Part shown: one piece after another, positions 15,833 to 23,326 of the stretch
How the letters are laid out: each line of letters begins with the position of its first letter
Numbering within the stretch: position 1 is the first letter of the stretch
NCBI RefSeq assembly: GCF_001673555.1
Contig: NZ_LZMB01000574.1
Coordinates: 1-40,322, forward strand
Direction: 5' to 3'
DNA: 40,322 nt
Origin: Mycobacterium sp. 1165178.9
Lineage (GTDB): Bacteria > Actinomycetota > Actinomycetes > Mycobacteriales > Mycobacteriaceae
Translations under genes and position numbers: made by a program
The notes under the pieces: generated by a model
Told to the model about the DNA's origin: nothing
What the model saw: only the letters and a program-made list of their open reading frames with translations
The model's database searches: none

Positions 15833-16293
15833 ACGTCGGCGCGTGCCGCACTCGCGAAGTTTGCTCGTAACGGCGTTGTCACACTCGCGGCAACAGGTGA
15901 CGCTTCCTGACATCGCCAGGGCGCCGAGTAACACCACGTCCGTTGAAACCTCGTGAACCCCCGACGGCCAACGCAGTATCGGTGTCGACTCCGGCTTTCA
16001 AGCGTCGCTCGAGCCCTGCTTGCAAGCGGCGGTGCGTTTGAGGGCGCTTCCATGTTGATGCCATCAACACCTTCAGCGTATCGGCAGGTCGATTCACGTA
16101 CTTTCGCGTCGTTTCGCGTACTCTAATTTCGCATTTTCCCAGCTAGCGCAACTTTCGCGACGGGCTCGATTCCCGGCAAGCTCCACCGAGAATGTGAATC
16201 GAACGCTATCGTCGCGCAGGCAAAGCTTCGTTTGCTTTGATTACCGCCAGTGAACTCTCACGATGGACTTTTGCAGCTAGATGAGGAGCTCTC
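15833..16293 (+). other. 461-nt intergenic region
   Basis: No convincing coding frame on either strand. It contains the TTTCGC repeat cluster (16102-16159) and a stem-loop reminiscent of a tRNA acceptor/T-arm (16141-16187): AGCTAGC pairs with GCAAGCT with one mismatch around CGGG-CTCGATT-CCCG. There is no room for D and anticodon arms, so it is not a tRNA. The end of the region should hold the promoter of the secreted protein at 16294; no clear -35/-10 pair was identified. Confidence 0.5.
16102..16159 (+). repeat. Short direct repeats TTTCGC(G/A)
   Basis: Four copies of TTTCGC followed by G or A start at 16102, 16112, 16127 and 16153. The first two are exactly 10 bp apart, one helical turn, as in tandem protein-binding sites. 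About 130 nt upstream of the secreted-protein gene. Could be a binding array or chance in GC-rich DNA. Confidence 0.35.
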
Positions 16294-16752
16294 ATGACCT
16301 ATCGCCGTCTTGCTTGGGCGCTCTGCGCGGTGATGGCGGCGGCCATCATTCCCGTCGAGGCCCACGGCGAGCCGCCGACGAAGTGTCTGACCAACACTCC
16401 CAAGGGCAAGCAGGTCTACGTGCCCTGCGATCTGCTCAACGCCGGCGCCAACTTCCCACCCGGGCAGCGTTGTCCTCCACCACTCGAGCAGTACCCGAAA
16501 GATGTGGCGGACTGGTGCGGCGAAGGCCCAGGCCTCGCGAGTACTACGCCCACGACTCCCACGACGCCGACGAGTCCCACGACTCCTACGAGTCCGACGG
16601 CGCCAACCAGTCCGACGACTTCGACGACCCCAACGAGTCCGACGACCTCAACGAGTCCTAGGACCTCAACCAGTCCGACCTCGACGAGTCCGACGAGTCC
16701 TGCGACCACGGCGAGTCCTACGAGTCCGGCGGCTCCAGGCGATGCCGGGTGA
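16294..16752 (+). CDS. Small secreted protein with Thr/Ser/Pro-rich repeat tail
   Basis: A 152-aa protein. Residues 1-25 form a signal peptide (basic start, hydrophobic ALCAVMAAAIIPVEA, then HGEPP). The mature N-terminal part (about 26-85) has four cysteines (KCLT, VPCDL, QRCPP, DWCGE), which could make two disulfides. From about residue 86 the tail is almost only Thr, Ser and Pro in PTTPTSPTTPTSP units, encoded by degenerate ACG/AGT/CCG repeats at about 16,545-16,735; such tails in mycobacterial secreted proteins are often O-mannosylated or span the cell wall. No known domain recognised. Convergent with the cyclase gene downstream. Confidence 0.75.
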   Translation: MTYRRLAWALCAVMAAAIIPVEAHGEPPTKCLTNTPKGKQVYVPCDLLNAGANFPPGQRCPPPLEQYPKDVADWCGEGPGLASTTPTTPTTPTSPTTPTSPTAPTSPTTSTTPTSPTTSTSPRTSTSPTSTSPTSPATTASPTSPAAPGDAG

Positions 16753-16828
16753 GGACGTCCTCCATGAGCGGTGGTGGTGTTGCGATGACCAAGCAGTCCC
16801 AGCCGCCGGAGCGTCGCCCGGTTGACAG

Positions 16829-18238
16829 TTACGGAATCTCGTACACAACCATCTTGTCGGCGATGCCGCGCAGCGCGGCCTCTTTCCGAATCGGCCGGAT
16901 CGACTCCTTTTCCAGGATGGCGGCGACGCCGGGCGCGTCGATCACGGGGCCGGTGATGTGGATCTCCTGCGCGGTTGACAGGCTCTGCACCCGGGCCGCG
17001 ATGTTGACGGTCTGGCCGAAATAGTCCTGTCGCTCGTTGAGCATCACCGCGAGACATGGCCCCTCATGGATCCCGATCTTGACGACCAAATCGGACTTGC
17101 CGCGCTCGGCATTGAGCTTGTCCATCGCGGCCCGCATCCGCAAGCCCGCGACAAGCGCGTGGGCCGGCTCGACAAAGGTCGCCATCACGGCGTCCCCGAT
17201 GGTCTTGACCACGGCGCCCTTTTCGGCCGCGACGATTTCCAGCAGCGCGTGAAAGTGCGCGCGCACCAAGTCAAACGCGGCGAGGTCGCCGACCCGCTCG
17301 TACAACGCGGTCGACCCCTTGAGGTCGGTGAACAGAAAAGTCAACGAGGTGATTTTGAGACGCTGATCAATTTCGAGGTTGTCGGCCTTGAACACATCGC
17401 GGAATGTCTGGTTCGACAGCATTCGCTTGGCGGTGAGGAACGGCCTGCGCTTGCCCAGCACGCGGTGGAGCGCGTCGGCCCCGACAAACACGGTGGGCAG
17501 CGTCCGCACGGCGGACTGATTGTCGAGCGCGAGCCGCAGCGGACCCGGACGCAAGGTACTCGACTCGGTCGGCGGATGCGCTTTGTTGAAGATCAGCCCG
17601 AGCTGCTGATGTTCCTCGGTCGGCTCGCCCTGGACGTCGATGAAATGCGCGGCGTGCGTCACCGGGTCGAAAACGATGATGAATTCCGGCGGAAGCTGGA
17701 TAGACAGCACCGCCTTTTCGCCGGCGGGCAGCTCCAGCGCATCCAGTGTCACTTCCTCGGTCAGCGAGGCAAAGGAATCCCCATCGAGATCGATGCCCGA
17801 ACTCCAGAACACCTGCTTGTAGTAATCCCAGAGCGGCAAGGTGTTGGGATCGTGGGCGGCAATCCGCCGGACCTTGGGGCTGACGGTAAAGGCCACCTCG
17901 ACCTGCTCGTCGACGGAAGGCTCGTAGCCGCAGGCGCATAATCCGCAGCGATAGTCGTCATCACGCAGCGATTTCAGGGTGTCGTGCGCGTCCAGTACGC
18001 CGCTGCAACCGGGACAAAGCACATTCCAGGTGAGATCGAACAGGCCAATCCGTGCGGCATGCAGGAAGCCGGAGATCACCTTTTCTTCGTCGAAGCCGGT
18101 GCGCTTGGCGAAATCCAGTGCGTTGATTCGGTTGAGCTCATGATCTTCACCGTCTTCGATCAGCCGTGCGATGGCGTCCGCGACGGCCCGATCGGCGGTT
18201 TCCTTGAGCACCGAAAGCTGGGGCAGGGTGTCGCTCAT
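16829..18238 (-). CDS. Class III adenylate/guanylate cyclase with DUF5939-type N-terminal domain
   Basis: A 469-aa protein (about 470 with the alternative GTG at 18241). The N-terminal half resembles DUF5939 and carries a zinc ribbon: Cys76-x-x-Cys79 and Cys99-x-x-Cys102 (residue numbers from the GTG). The C-terminal cyclase domain (about 298-430) has both metal Asp residues, 306 in FLFTDLKGS and 350 in KTIGDAV, and the Asn413...Arg417 pair in VNIAAR. The purine-specifying position lies in NERQDYFGQ, not the canonical Lys, so ATP versus GTP use is open. No transmembrane segment; cytosolic. Probably turns an unknown ligand or redox signal sensed by the N-terminal domain into cyclic nucleotide. 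Upstream neighbour is the HadAB-like dehydratase on the same strand, 117 nt away. Confidence 0.88.
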   Translation of the reverse strand: MSDTLPQLSVLKETADRAVADAIARLIEDGEDHELNRINALDFAKRTGFDEEKVISGFLHAARIGLFDLTWNVLCPGCSGVLDAHDTLKSLRDDDYRCGLCACGYEPSVDEQVEVAFTVSPKVRRIAAHDPNTLPLWDYYKQVFWSSGIDLDGDSFASLTEEVTLDALELPAGEKAVLSIQLPPEFIIVFDPVTHAAHFIDVQGEPTEEHQQLGLIFNKAHPPTESSTLRPGPLRLALDNQSAVRTLPTVFVGADALHRVLGKRRPFLTAKRMLSNQTFRDVFKADNLEIDQRLKITSLTFLFTDLKGSTALYERVGDLAAFDLVRAHFHALLEIVAAEKGAVVKTIGDAVMATFVEPAHALVAGLRMRAAMDKLNAERGKSDLVVKIGIHEGPCLAVMLNERQDYFGQTVNIAARVQSLSTAQEIHITGPVIDAPGVAAILEKESIRPIRKEAALRGIADKMVVYEIP

Positions 18239-18355
18239 CACTTCAACCTAAATGGATCGCCGCGACCAGGCACTAGAGATTTCGCTGACTCACCGGTGCC
18301 GATTCCCGGCAGCTCCTCAAGAGGAACGGCCGCCCCTGCAATTGGCAGAGACGCG

Positions 18356-19384
18356 TCAGCGGAAACGAACGTTCAACGTCGCCAAGCCGAAGATCTTTCG
18401 GCCACCGGACTTCGCCCCGACCAGGACGACACCGGTGCGGGTCTCCGGGTCCAGTGATTTGACCTTGCCGCTGAACTCGATATCGCAGCCCTCTTTGGCC
18501 GACACGATCGCGGGTGCCGAGAGCCGTACCGCGTAGCGGGTGACCGCGCCGGGGTCGCCTGTCCATGTGGAGGCGAATCCGGCACCTAGCCCCATGGTGA
18601 GCATTCCGTGGGCGATCACGTCGGGCAGGCCGGCCAGCTTGGCGATCTCCTCGTCCCAATGGATCGGGTTGGCGTCTCCGGCCACGCCCGCATAGTTCAC
18701 CAGGTCCCCGCGAGACAGTCGGGTGTGATGCACCGGTAGTTCGTCGCCAACCTTCACGTCCTCGAAGGACGGCGTCCCCGGCGTGCGAGTGCTGCCGTGC
18801 TCGGCGATCCGAATCTCGCCCTCGGGGCGCACTGTCTTCTCGTACGCGTCATCGGCTTCACCGACCGCGGTGAGGTCCACGTCATGCATCATGATGTTCG
18901 GCACTGCCAGCTTGATCGCGGGATCGACATCCTCGGCGGTGACTCCGACGACGGTGGTGTGCAGGGTGTGCACCCGCTCGCCGGCCGCGTCCGTGAAAGT
19001 GTTGGTCACGGTGATCAGGTCCCTACCTGCGATCCTGCGCACCGACGTCAGTTCGACGTCAATGTGCAGTTCGTCGCCGGCCACGATCGGTCGGTGCTGT
19101 TCGAACAGCTCTTCGGTCTGCATGTAGGTGTCGTAGCCGACGACGACCTGTTCGAACATGCGGCGATTGCAGGTCATGCCCGGCGTCGACGTGAATGTCA
19201 GCGGCGCCACCAGGTCCGGATATCCCAGCTCAGCAGCTGCGGCGACGTCCCAATGCGCAGGGTGATAGTCCTGCACGGCGCGCGCGTACTCGCGTAACTT
19301 CTCGCGACCGACCAGGTAGGTGCCGTCCATCTGGTAGTAGTGGCCGACCCGCGATTCGAGCGCCGACGCTTCTGCTGTGGTCAT
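18356..19384 (-). CDS. Double-hotdog (3R)-hydroxyacyl-thioester dehydratase (fused HadA/HadB type)
   Basis: A 342-aa protein with two hotdog folds. The N-terminal half (about 10-150) resembles HadA/UPF0336, with YLVGREKLREYARAVQDYHPAHWD. The C-terminal half (about 205-340) is MaoC/HadB-like and has the hydratase-2 active site Asp237-x4-His242 in AGDANPIHWDEE, followed by AHGMLTMG. Fused forms of this length occur in mycobacteria and dehydrate 3-hydroxyacyl-ACP or -CoA in fatty-acid elongation or degradation. The ATG at 19384 is chosen over an upstream in-frame GTG because the homologous region begins there. It stands alone, not in a had operon, so a housekeeping mycolate role is not implied. 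Confidence 0.88.
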   Translation of the reverse strand: MTTAEASALESRVGHYYQMDGTYLVGREKLREYARAVQDYHPAHWDVAAAAELGYPDLVAPLTFTSTPGMTCNRRMFEQVVVGYDTYMQTEELFEQHRPIVAGDELHIDVELTSVRRIAGRDLITVTNTFTDAAGERVHTLHTTVVGVTAEDVDPAIKLAVPNIMMHDVDLTAVGEADDAYEKTVRPEGEIRIAEHGSTRTPGTPSFEDVKVGDELPVHHTRLSRGDLVNYAGVAGDANPIHWDEEIAKLAGLPDVIAHGMLTMGLGAGFASTWTGDPGAVTRYAVRLSAPAIVSAKEGCDIEFSGKVKSLDPETRTGVVLVGAKSGGRKIFGLATLNVRFR

Positions 19385-19589
19385 GAATTGCTCAACTTTT
19401 CTATCGGCCAGTTCGGTGAGGCCGACCAAAGCACAGTAACGCGCGTTGCGCCGAGGATGACGTCCGCGAATTCCCTACGCCGCGCCGTGTCGAAACCTCG
19501 TGGTTATGCCAGGCACGTACCCGCGCAACTTTGACGCCGCCTACGAAAGTGATTGTCGCTGCCGGCCTGTCAACGGCACTGGCTAGCGA

Positions 19590-19820
19590 TTAGGAAGCGT
19601 CGCGCAGGCGCGTCTCCACATCCTTGATTCCCTGACGCAGGTGCTGGGCCAGGTACCACTCCTCGCCGCTATGGGCATCGCGTAACGCCACGTCCACTGC
19701 CGATTTGGCATCCGAGAGGTGTCCTCGGCGTTCGTCCCCGTGAGTGGTGATGGCATGAAGCACGGCCCCCACGGCCTCCTGACACGCGTTCGCGAAACCG
19801 CTGAGATGTGTGACCGCCAT
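19590..19820 (-). CDS. Small hypothetical protein
   Basis: A 76-aa protein, mostly helical, acidic and basic residues mixed (ERRGHLSDAKSAVDVALRDAH...KDVETRLRDAS), one Cys and several His; no signal peptide. GAAGGGG lies about 8 nt before the ATG at 19820. An upstream extension of the frame is rich in Arg/Ser/Pro and looks non-coding. Function not recognised. Downstream of the amidase gene on the same strand with a gap of 112 nt. Confidence 0.6.
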   Translation of the reverse strand: MAVTHLSGFANACQEAVGAVLHAITTHGDERRGHLSDAKSAVDVALRDAHSGEEWYLAQHLRQGIKDVETRLRDAS

Positions 19821-19932
19821 GCTGACCCCTTCGTCTACCCGTGTCCAGCAAGTGCCCGCTGTCACGAAACTACAAACATTCCGGCGAGTGGGGTCCGGAC
19901 GGGCTCCGTTGAAAGCGCCGTGGGAGCCCTGG

Positions 19933-20718
19933 TCAGTTGCCGGCCTCGATCGACGCGACCCTTGCGGCCGCGTCGGGACCGCAGAAGCGCTGCAGGTCCA
20001 CTCCGCCCGCACCGAGGAGGTCGTCGATGCGGCGCTTGAGGTCACCCGAAGAAAGGTGGGCGTACAGGTTTCGACCCGGGCAAGACGTTTGGGCTAGGTC
20101 TCGATGGCCCGCCAGTGTGTCGGTTGAAACGTGGAAAGTCTGGGCAGCCCACGCGAAAGCGCGAGCTGCCCCCTGGAGCTGGGCCTCCGGCACGGCCTCT
20201 TGATCGAAGTCTCCTTCGCAGAGGACCAGGAAATGACCCGTCGTGTCGTAGTCCGTCGCGGTATCGCCCGCGATCTCGGTGCTGCGCAGTTCGTAGATGT
20301 CGCCATTGCGGTCGACGCCGACGTGATAGGCGATGTCGATCCATCCGTGCTGGTCCTGGTGGTATCGCTGATCCTGCCGGAGATGGCCTGGGGCATTGCG
20401 GTTTTCGCCGAGGACGACGGCCTCGTGGTGCAGGGTCATCCGGGTGATGGTGTGGCGCTTCCCTCCGGAGCGGGCCGGCCGGGCGCCCCACGCGTCCCGG
20501 CACAGCAACAGCGCTGAAGTGGTAGCGGTCAGGTTTGCACTGATCGTCGGGGTCGGTGCGGGAGCCGGGGCTGAAGGTGGCATCGGGCCGGTCTCCGACA
20601 TGGCAGTCGAGCAGCCGCAGACGAGGGACGCCGCACCGGCGCTCCCGGCCAGCGCCAGCAACTGACGGCGGCTGAAAAAAGCTGGCCGGCCGGACGCGGG
20701 CTCACACACGGTCCTCAC
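19933..20718 (-). CDS. Secreted N-acetylmuramoyl-L-alanine amidase (amidase-2/PGRP fold)
   Basis: A 261-aa exported protein. The N-terminus carries a Tat-like motif (FSRRQLLALAG, residues 15-25) followed by a hydrophobic stretch ending VCGC, a weak lipobox with Cys36 as possible lipid site. A Pro/Ala/Thr linker follows, then an amidase-2 domain from about residue 72. Zinc ligands are His97 or His98 in TLHHEA, His205 in AGHRD and Cys213 in TSCPG; Tyr131 in YHVGVD matches the catalytic Tyr. Such enzymes cleave between MurNAc and L-Ala in peptidoglycan. GTG start. The MurNAc-6-P etherase fusion at 23.3 kb could use recycled products, though the genes are not linked in an operon. Confidence 0.87.
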   Translation of the reverse strand: MRTVCEPASGRPAFFSRRQLLALAGSAGAASLVCGCSTAMSETGPMPPSAPAPAPTPTISANLTATTSALLLCRDAWGARPARSGGKRHTITRMTLHHEAVVLGENRNAPGHLRQDQRYHQDQHGWIDIAYHVGVDRNGDIYELRSTEIAGDTATDYDTTGHFLVLCEGDFDQEAVPEAQLQGAARAFAWAAQTFHVSTDTLAGHRDLAQTSCPGRNLYAHLSSGDLKRRIDDLLGAGGVDLQRFCGPDAAARVASIEAGN

Positions 20719-20754
20719 GATACGGGCGTGAGCCGGCCTTCTGGCGAGATCAGA

Positions 20755-20962
20755 TCAGGCGAGGCGGGTATGCGTAAATGCCTGAGGAATTTGCTCGTTA
20801 CGCTGCTCGGCGGCGCATTGGTAGGCAGGGTATCCGAGGTAGCCCACGCCGGCCAGGACGGCTAAGCACAGGACCACCGGCCAAAAATGAATTGCCAGCC
20901 CAAGGGCGAACAGACCGGCGATCACCCCAGCGACAATCCGCCCGGGTATTGGAGTTGCTCAC
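20755..20962 (-). pseudogene. Small membrane protein gene, probably frameshifted
   Basis: From 20,958 down to the TGA at 20755 one frame encodes a clear membrane helix pair (IVAGVIAGLFALGLAIHFWPVVLCLAVLAGVGYLGY) with a polar C-terminus ending THTRLA. This frame lacks ATG; its only usable start is the GTG at 20925, inside the first helix. A GTG at 20962 begins VSNSNT in another frame, and a one-base shift near 20,945 would join it to PGRIVAGVIAG. Either the gene has a frameshift, or a shorter 56-aa product starts at 20925. It sits 36 nt before the amidase gene on the same strand. No family recognised. Confidence 0.45.
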
Positions 20963-21376
20963 CGACCCGTTCGCACCCACGCGCAAAACCCGATGGGGTC
21001 TTTCCCATCAGTCGACGTTGTTCGATCCCGACTCATAGATTCGCATTGATCGAGCGGCTAGCGCGTCCCCATGACCCGACATGTATTTCCCTCGGCCCGA
21101 ATGCTTTTCGAAATTGCTACCGGCCAAGTCTCGCTGGATGCAGGGATGGGAATATTTTGAGGCGGCAAGGATCGAAGAATCTCTGATGAGCCTTGGAGAT
21201 CGGGCCTTCGCGTCATCGGTTAACACCGCTGTGGGTTTGGCGGTTCCATCCAGCGTTTGCGGCCATCATTCCGAGAATTCTCGGCTCAGTGCGGTTGCGC
21301 GGCGGTTAAACGGATATCCCAGTTCTTTGACCATCGATTGTGGTGGCCCGAAATTGACGGTCCCGGAGGATCAAAG
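20963..21376 (+). other. 414-nt intergenic region upstream of mceG
   Basis: No convincing gene. It contains a 6-bp hairpin (GATGGG 20992-20997, CCCATC 21004-21009) without a T tract and a 14-bp perfect palindrome at 21271-21284. TTGACC at 21327-21332 lacks a matching -10, so no promoter is called. Confidence 0.5.
21271..21284. promoter_or_regulatory. 14-bp perfect palindrome, candidate operator
   Basis: CCGAGAATTCTCGG reads the same on both strands and lies 93 bp upstream of the mceG start codon. A contiguous palindrome of this length near a gene start fits a dimeric regulator site. Which protein would bind is unknown. Confidence 0.4.
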
Positions 21377-22450
21377 ATGGGCATAGGAATTTCAGTCGAG
21401 GGGCTGAGCAAGTCATTCGGCTCTGCGCGGGTGTGGGAAGACGTCACGCTGGACATCCCTGCAGGTGAGGTGAGCGGGCTGATAGGCCCGTCCGGCACCG
21501 GCAAGTCGGTTTTTTTGAAGTCATTGATCGGGTTGCTGCTGCCGGAGCAGGGCAAGATCATCATCGACGGCAGCGACATCATGAAGAGCACGGCGAAAGA
21601 GCTCTACGAGATCCGCAGGTTGTTCGGCGTCATGTTCCAGGACGGCGCGCTGTTCGGCTCGATGAACCTGTACGACAACACGGCGTTCCCGCTGCGCGAG
21701 CACACCAACAAGAAGGAAAGCGAGATCCATGACATCGTCATGGAGAAACTCGAGCTGGTGGGCTTGGGCGGCGACGAGAAGAAGTTGCCCGGCGAGATCT
21801 CCGGCGGTATGAAAAAGCGCGCCGGCCTGGCCCGCTCGCTGGTGCTCGACCCGGAGATCATCCTCTGCGACGAGCCCGACTCCGGCCTGGACCCCGTCCG
21901 CACCGCCTACCTGAGCCAGCTAATCCTCGACATCAACGCGCAAACTGACGCCACGATCCTGATCGTGACGCACAACATCAACGTCGCACGCACTGTGCCG
22001 GACAACATCGGAATGCTGTTCCGAAAGCACCTGGTCATGTTCGGCCCACGAGAAGTGCTGCTGACGAGCGACGAACCGGTTGTGGGGCAGTTCCTCAATG
22101 GCCGCCGCCTCGGGCCCATCGGCATGTCGGAGGAGAAGGACGAGGCGACGATGGCTGAAGAGCAGGCCCAGGTCGACGCCGGCCACCACGCCGGTGGTGT
22201 AGAGGACATCGAGGGCATGCCGCCGCAGATTACCGCCACACCCGGCATGCCGGAACGCAAAGCCATCGAGCGTCGCCGTGCCCGGGTGCGTGAAATCCTG
22301 CCCACGCTACCGAAGAACGCGCAGGCGGCGATCCGCGAGGACCTCGAAGGCACCCACAACCACCAGTCCGGCCAGTCCGGCGACGAATCAGGCGGGCGCG
22401 GGCGCGAGGACACAGATACGCCATCGACCACTGCCGCACACAGGCGTTGA
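21377..22450 (+). CDS. mceG: Mce-system ABC ATPase (MceG/Mkl)
   Basis: A 357-aa ABC ATPase close to M. tuberculosis Rv0655 (Mkl/MceG) over its whole length. Walker A is GPSGTGKS (37-44); the stretch SMNLYDNTAFPLREHT, the signature ISGGMKKRAGLARSL, Walker B ILCDEPDSGLD and the His switch TH are present. The MceG-specific C-terminal extension (about 250-357) includes GMSEEKDEATMAEEQ, then a divergent charged tail. It energises Mce lipid/sterol importers together with YrbE permeases. GGAGGA lies 6 nt before the ATG. No yrbE or mce genes are in the window, as expected for this shared ATPase; it could be the main or an extra copy. Confidence 0.93.
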   Translation: MGIGISVEGLSKSFGSARVWEDVTLDIPAGEVSGLIGPSGTGKSVFLKSLIGLLLPEQGKIIIDGSDIMKSTAKELYEIRRLFGVMFQDGALFGSMNLYDNTAFPLREHTNKKESEIHDIVMEKLELVGLGGDEKKLPGEISGGMKKRAGLARSLVLDPEIILCDEPDSGLDPVRTAYLSQLILDINAQTDATILIVTHNINVARTVPDNIGMLFRKHLVMFGPREVLLTSDEPVVGQFLNGRRLGPIGMSEEKDEATMAEEQAQVDAGHHAGGVEDIEGMPPQITATPGMPERKAIERRRARVREILPTLPKNAQAAIREDLEGTHNHQSGQSGDESGGRGREDTDTPSTTAAHRR

Positions 22451-22598
22451 GCGGGCAAAGCGCTATGCCGGTCGGTGTCTGGGGCGGACCAACTGCGATG
22501 CGACAGCACATTTCGACACTGCACTCTTCGCCGATGTGCCGGCACACCGGCCGCTGTTCGGGCGCATGCCCGCGTTCGGTTTACGACAGGAGCGCGCA

Positions 22599-23268
22599 AT
22601 GAGCTTCAACCTCGCCGCCATCCTTCGTGAATCTTCAAATGCCCATCCCCATAAACCGCTCTGCCATCTCGGGGAGCAGACCTTCAGCTACGCTCAGGTC
22701 GACGAGCTCTCCGGTCGGATCGCCACCAGTCTGCGTGCCCTGGGCGTGCGTCGCGGTGACAAGGTGGCGGTGCACCTACCCAACATGCCCCATTTCTTGT
22801 TCGCCTATTTCGGCATTCTGAAAGTCGGTGCGGTGCTGGTGCGGCTGAACCCGCTACTGCGCGCGCCTGAGATCTTTTACCGCCTCGCCAATTGTGGCGC
22901 GCGACTGCTGATCACCTTCGAGACCTCGGCTGGAGAGGCTCTCCGCGGCGCCGCCGAAATCGATGGGCTGCCAACGTATGTGGTAAAGGCGCCGATGAAC
23001 GCCCAACTGCCCGCGGGCACACATCATTTCGATGAGCTGTATTTCGCCGAAGACACCAAAGAGATCGAGCCGACCGATGCCGACGACACGGCGGTCATCG
23101 TGTACACCAGCGGCGGTAGCGGCAAACCCGACGGCGCTGAGCTCACACACTTTCAGTTGTACAGCAGCTGCACCAGCGCCCAGGAGCCTGTTTGGTTTCC
23201 GCGATGAGGGCCTCATGTATCGCGCGCTGCTTAAGGTGGACGCCGGTGACCGCGACCTGACGCATTGA
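22599..23268 (+). pseudogene. Truncated, frameshifted fatty acyl-CoA synthetase (FadD-like)
   Basis: AGGAG precedes the ATG; the first 202 residues follow the N-terminus of long-chain fatty-acid-CoA ligases (GEQTFSYAQVDELSGRIA, LPNMPHFLFAYFGILKVGAV.NPLLRAPE). The ATP loop reads YTSGGSGKPDGAELTH, where YTSGTTGxPKGAxLTH is expected, so the conserved Thr and Lys are lost. At about 23,188 the frame changes: the +1 frame continues LFGFRDEGLMYR as family members do, then stops at 23268. The remaining two thirds of the enzyme, including the adenylation core, are missing. Clearly inactive. Confidence 0.85.
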
Positions 23269-23326
23269 GTTCGGCGAGCACCTGAAACCTGCTGTAGCTG
23301 AATGTATTCGGGCATATGGACCACGC

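Noticed and set aside
16141-16187. tRNA gene-like 3' end
   Set aside because: Only an acceptor-like stem and a T-arm-like hairpin are present, 13 nt apart; no D or anticodon arm fits and the T-loop begins with C, so no tRNA is called.
16281-16661. Acidic Asp/Glu/Ser-rich frame overlapping the secreted protein
   Set aside because: It is the shifted reading of the ACG/AGT/CCG repeat, with no signal peptide; the Thr/Ser/Pro frame has signal peptide and cysteines.
20992-21009. GATGGG/CCCATC hairpin as terminator
   Set aside because: No gene ends next to it and there is no T tract; mentioned only in the description of the gap.
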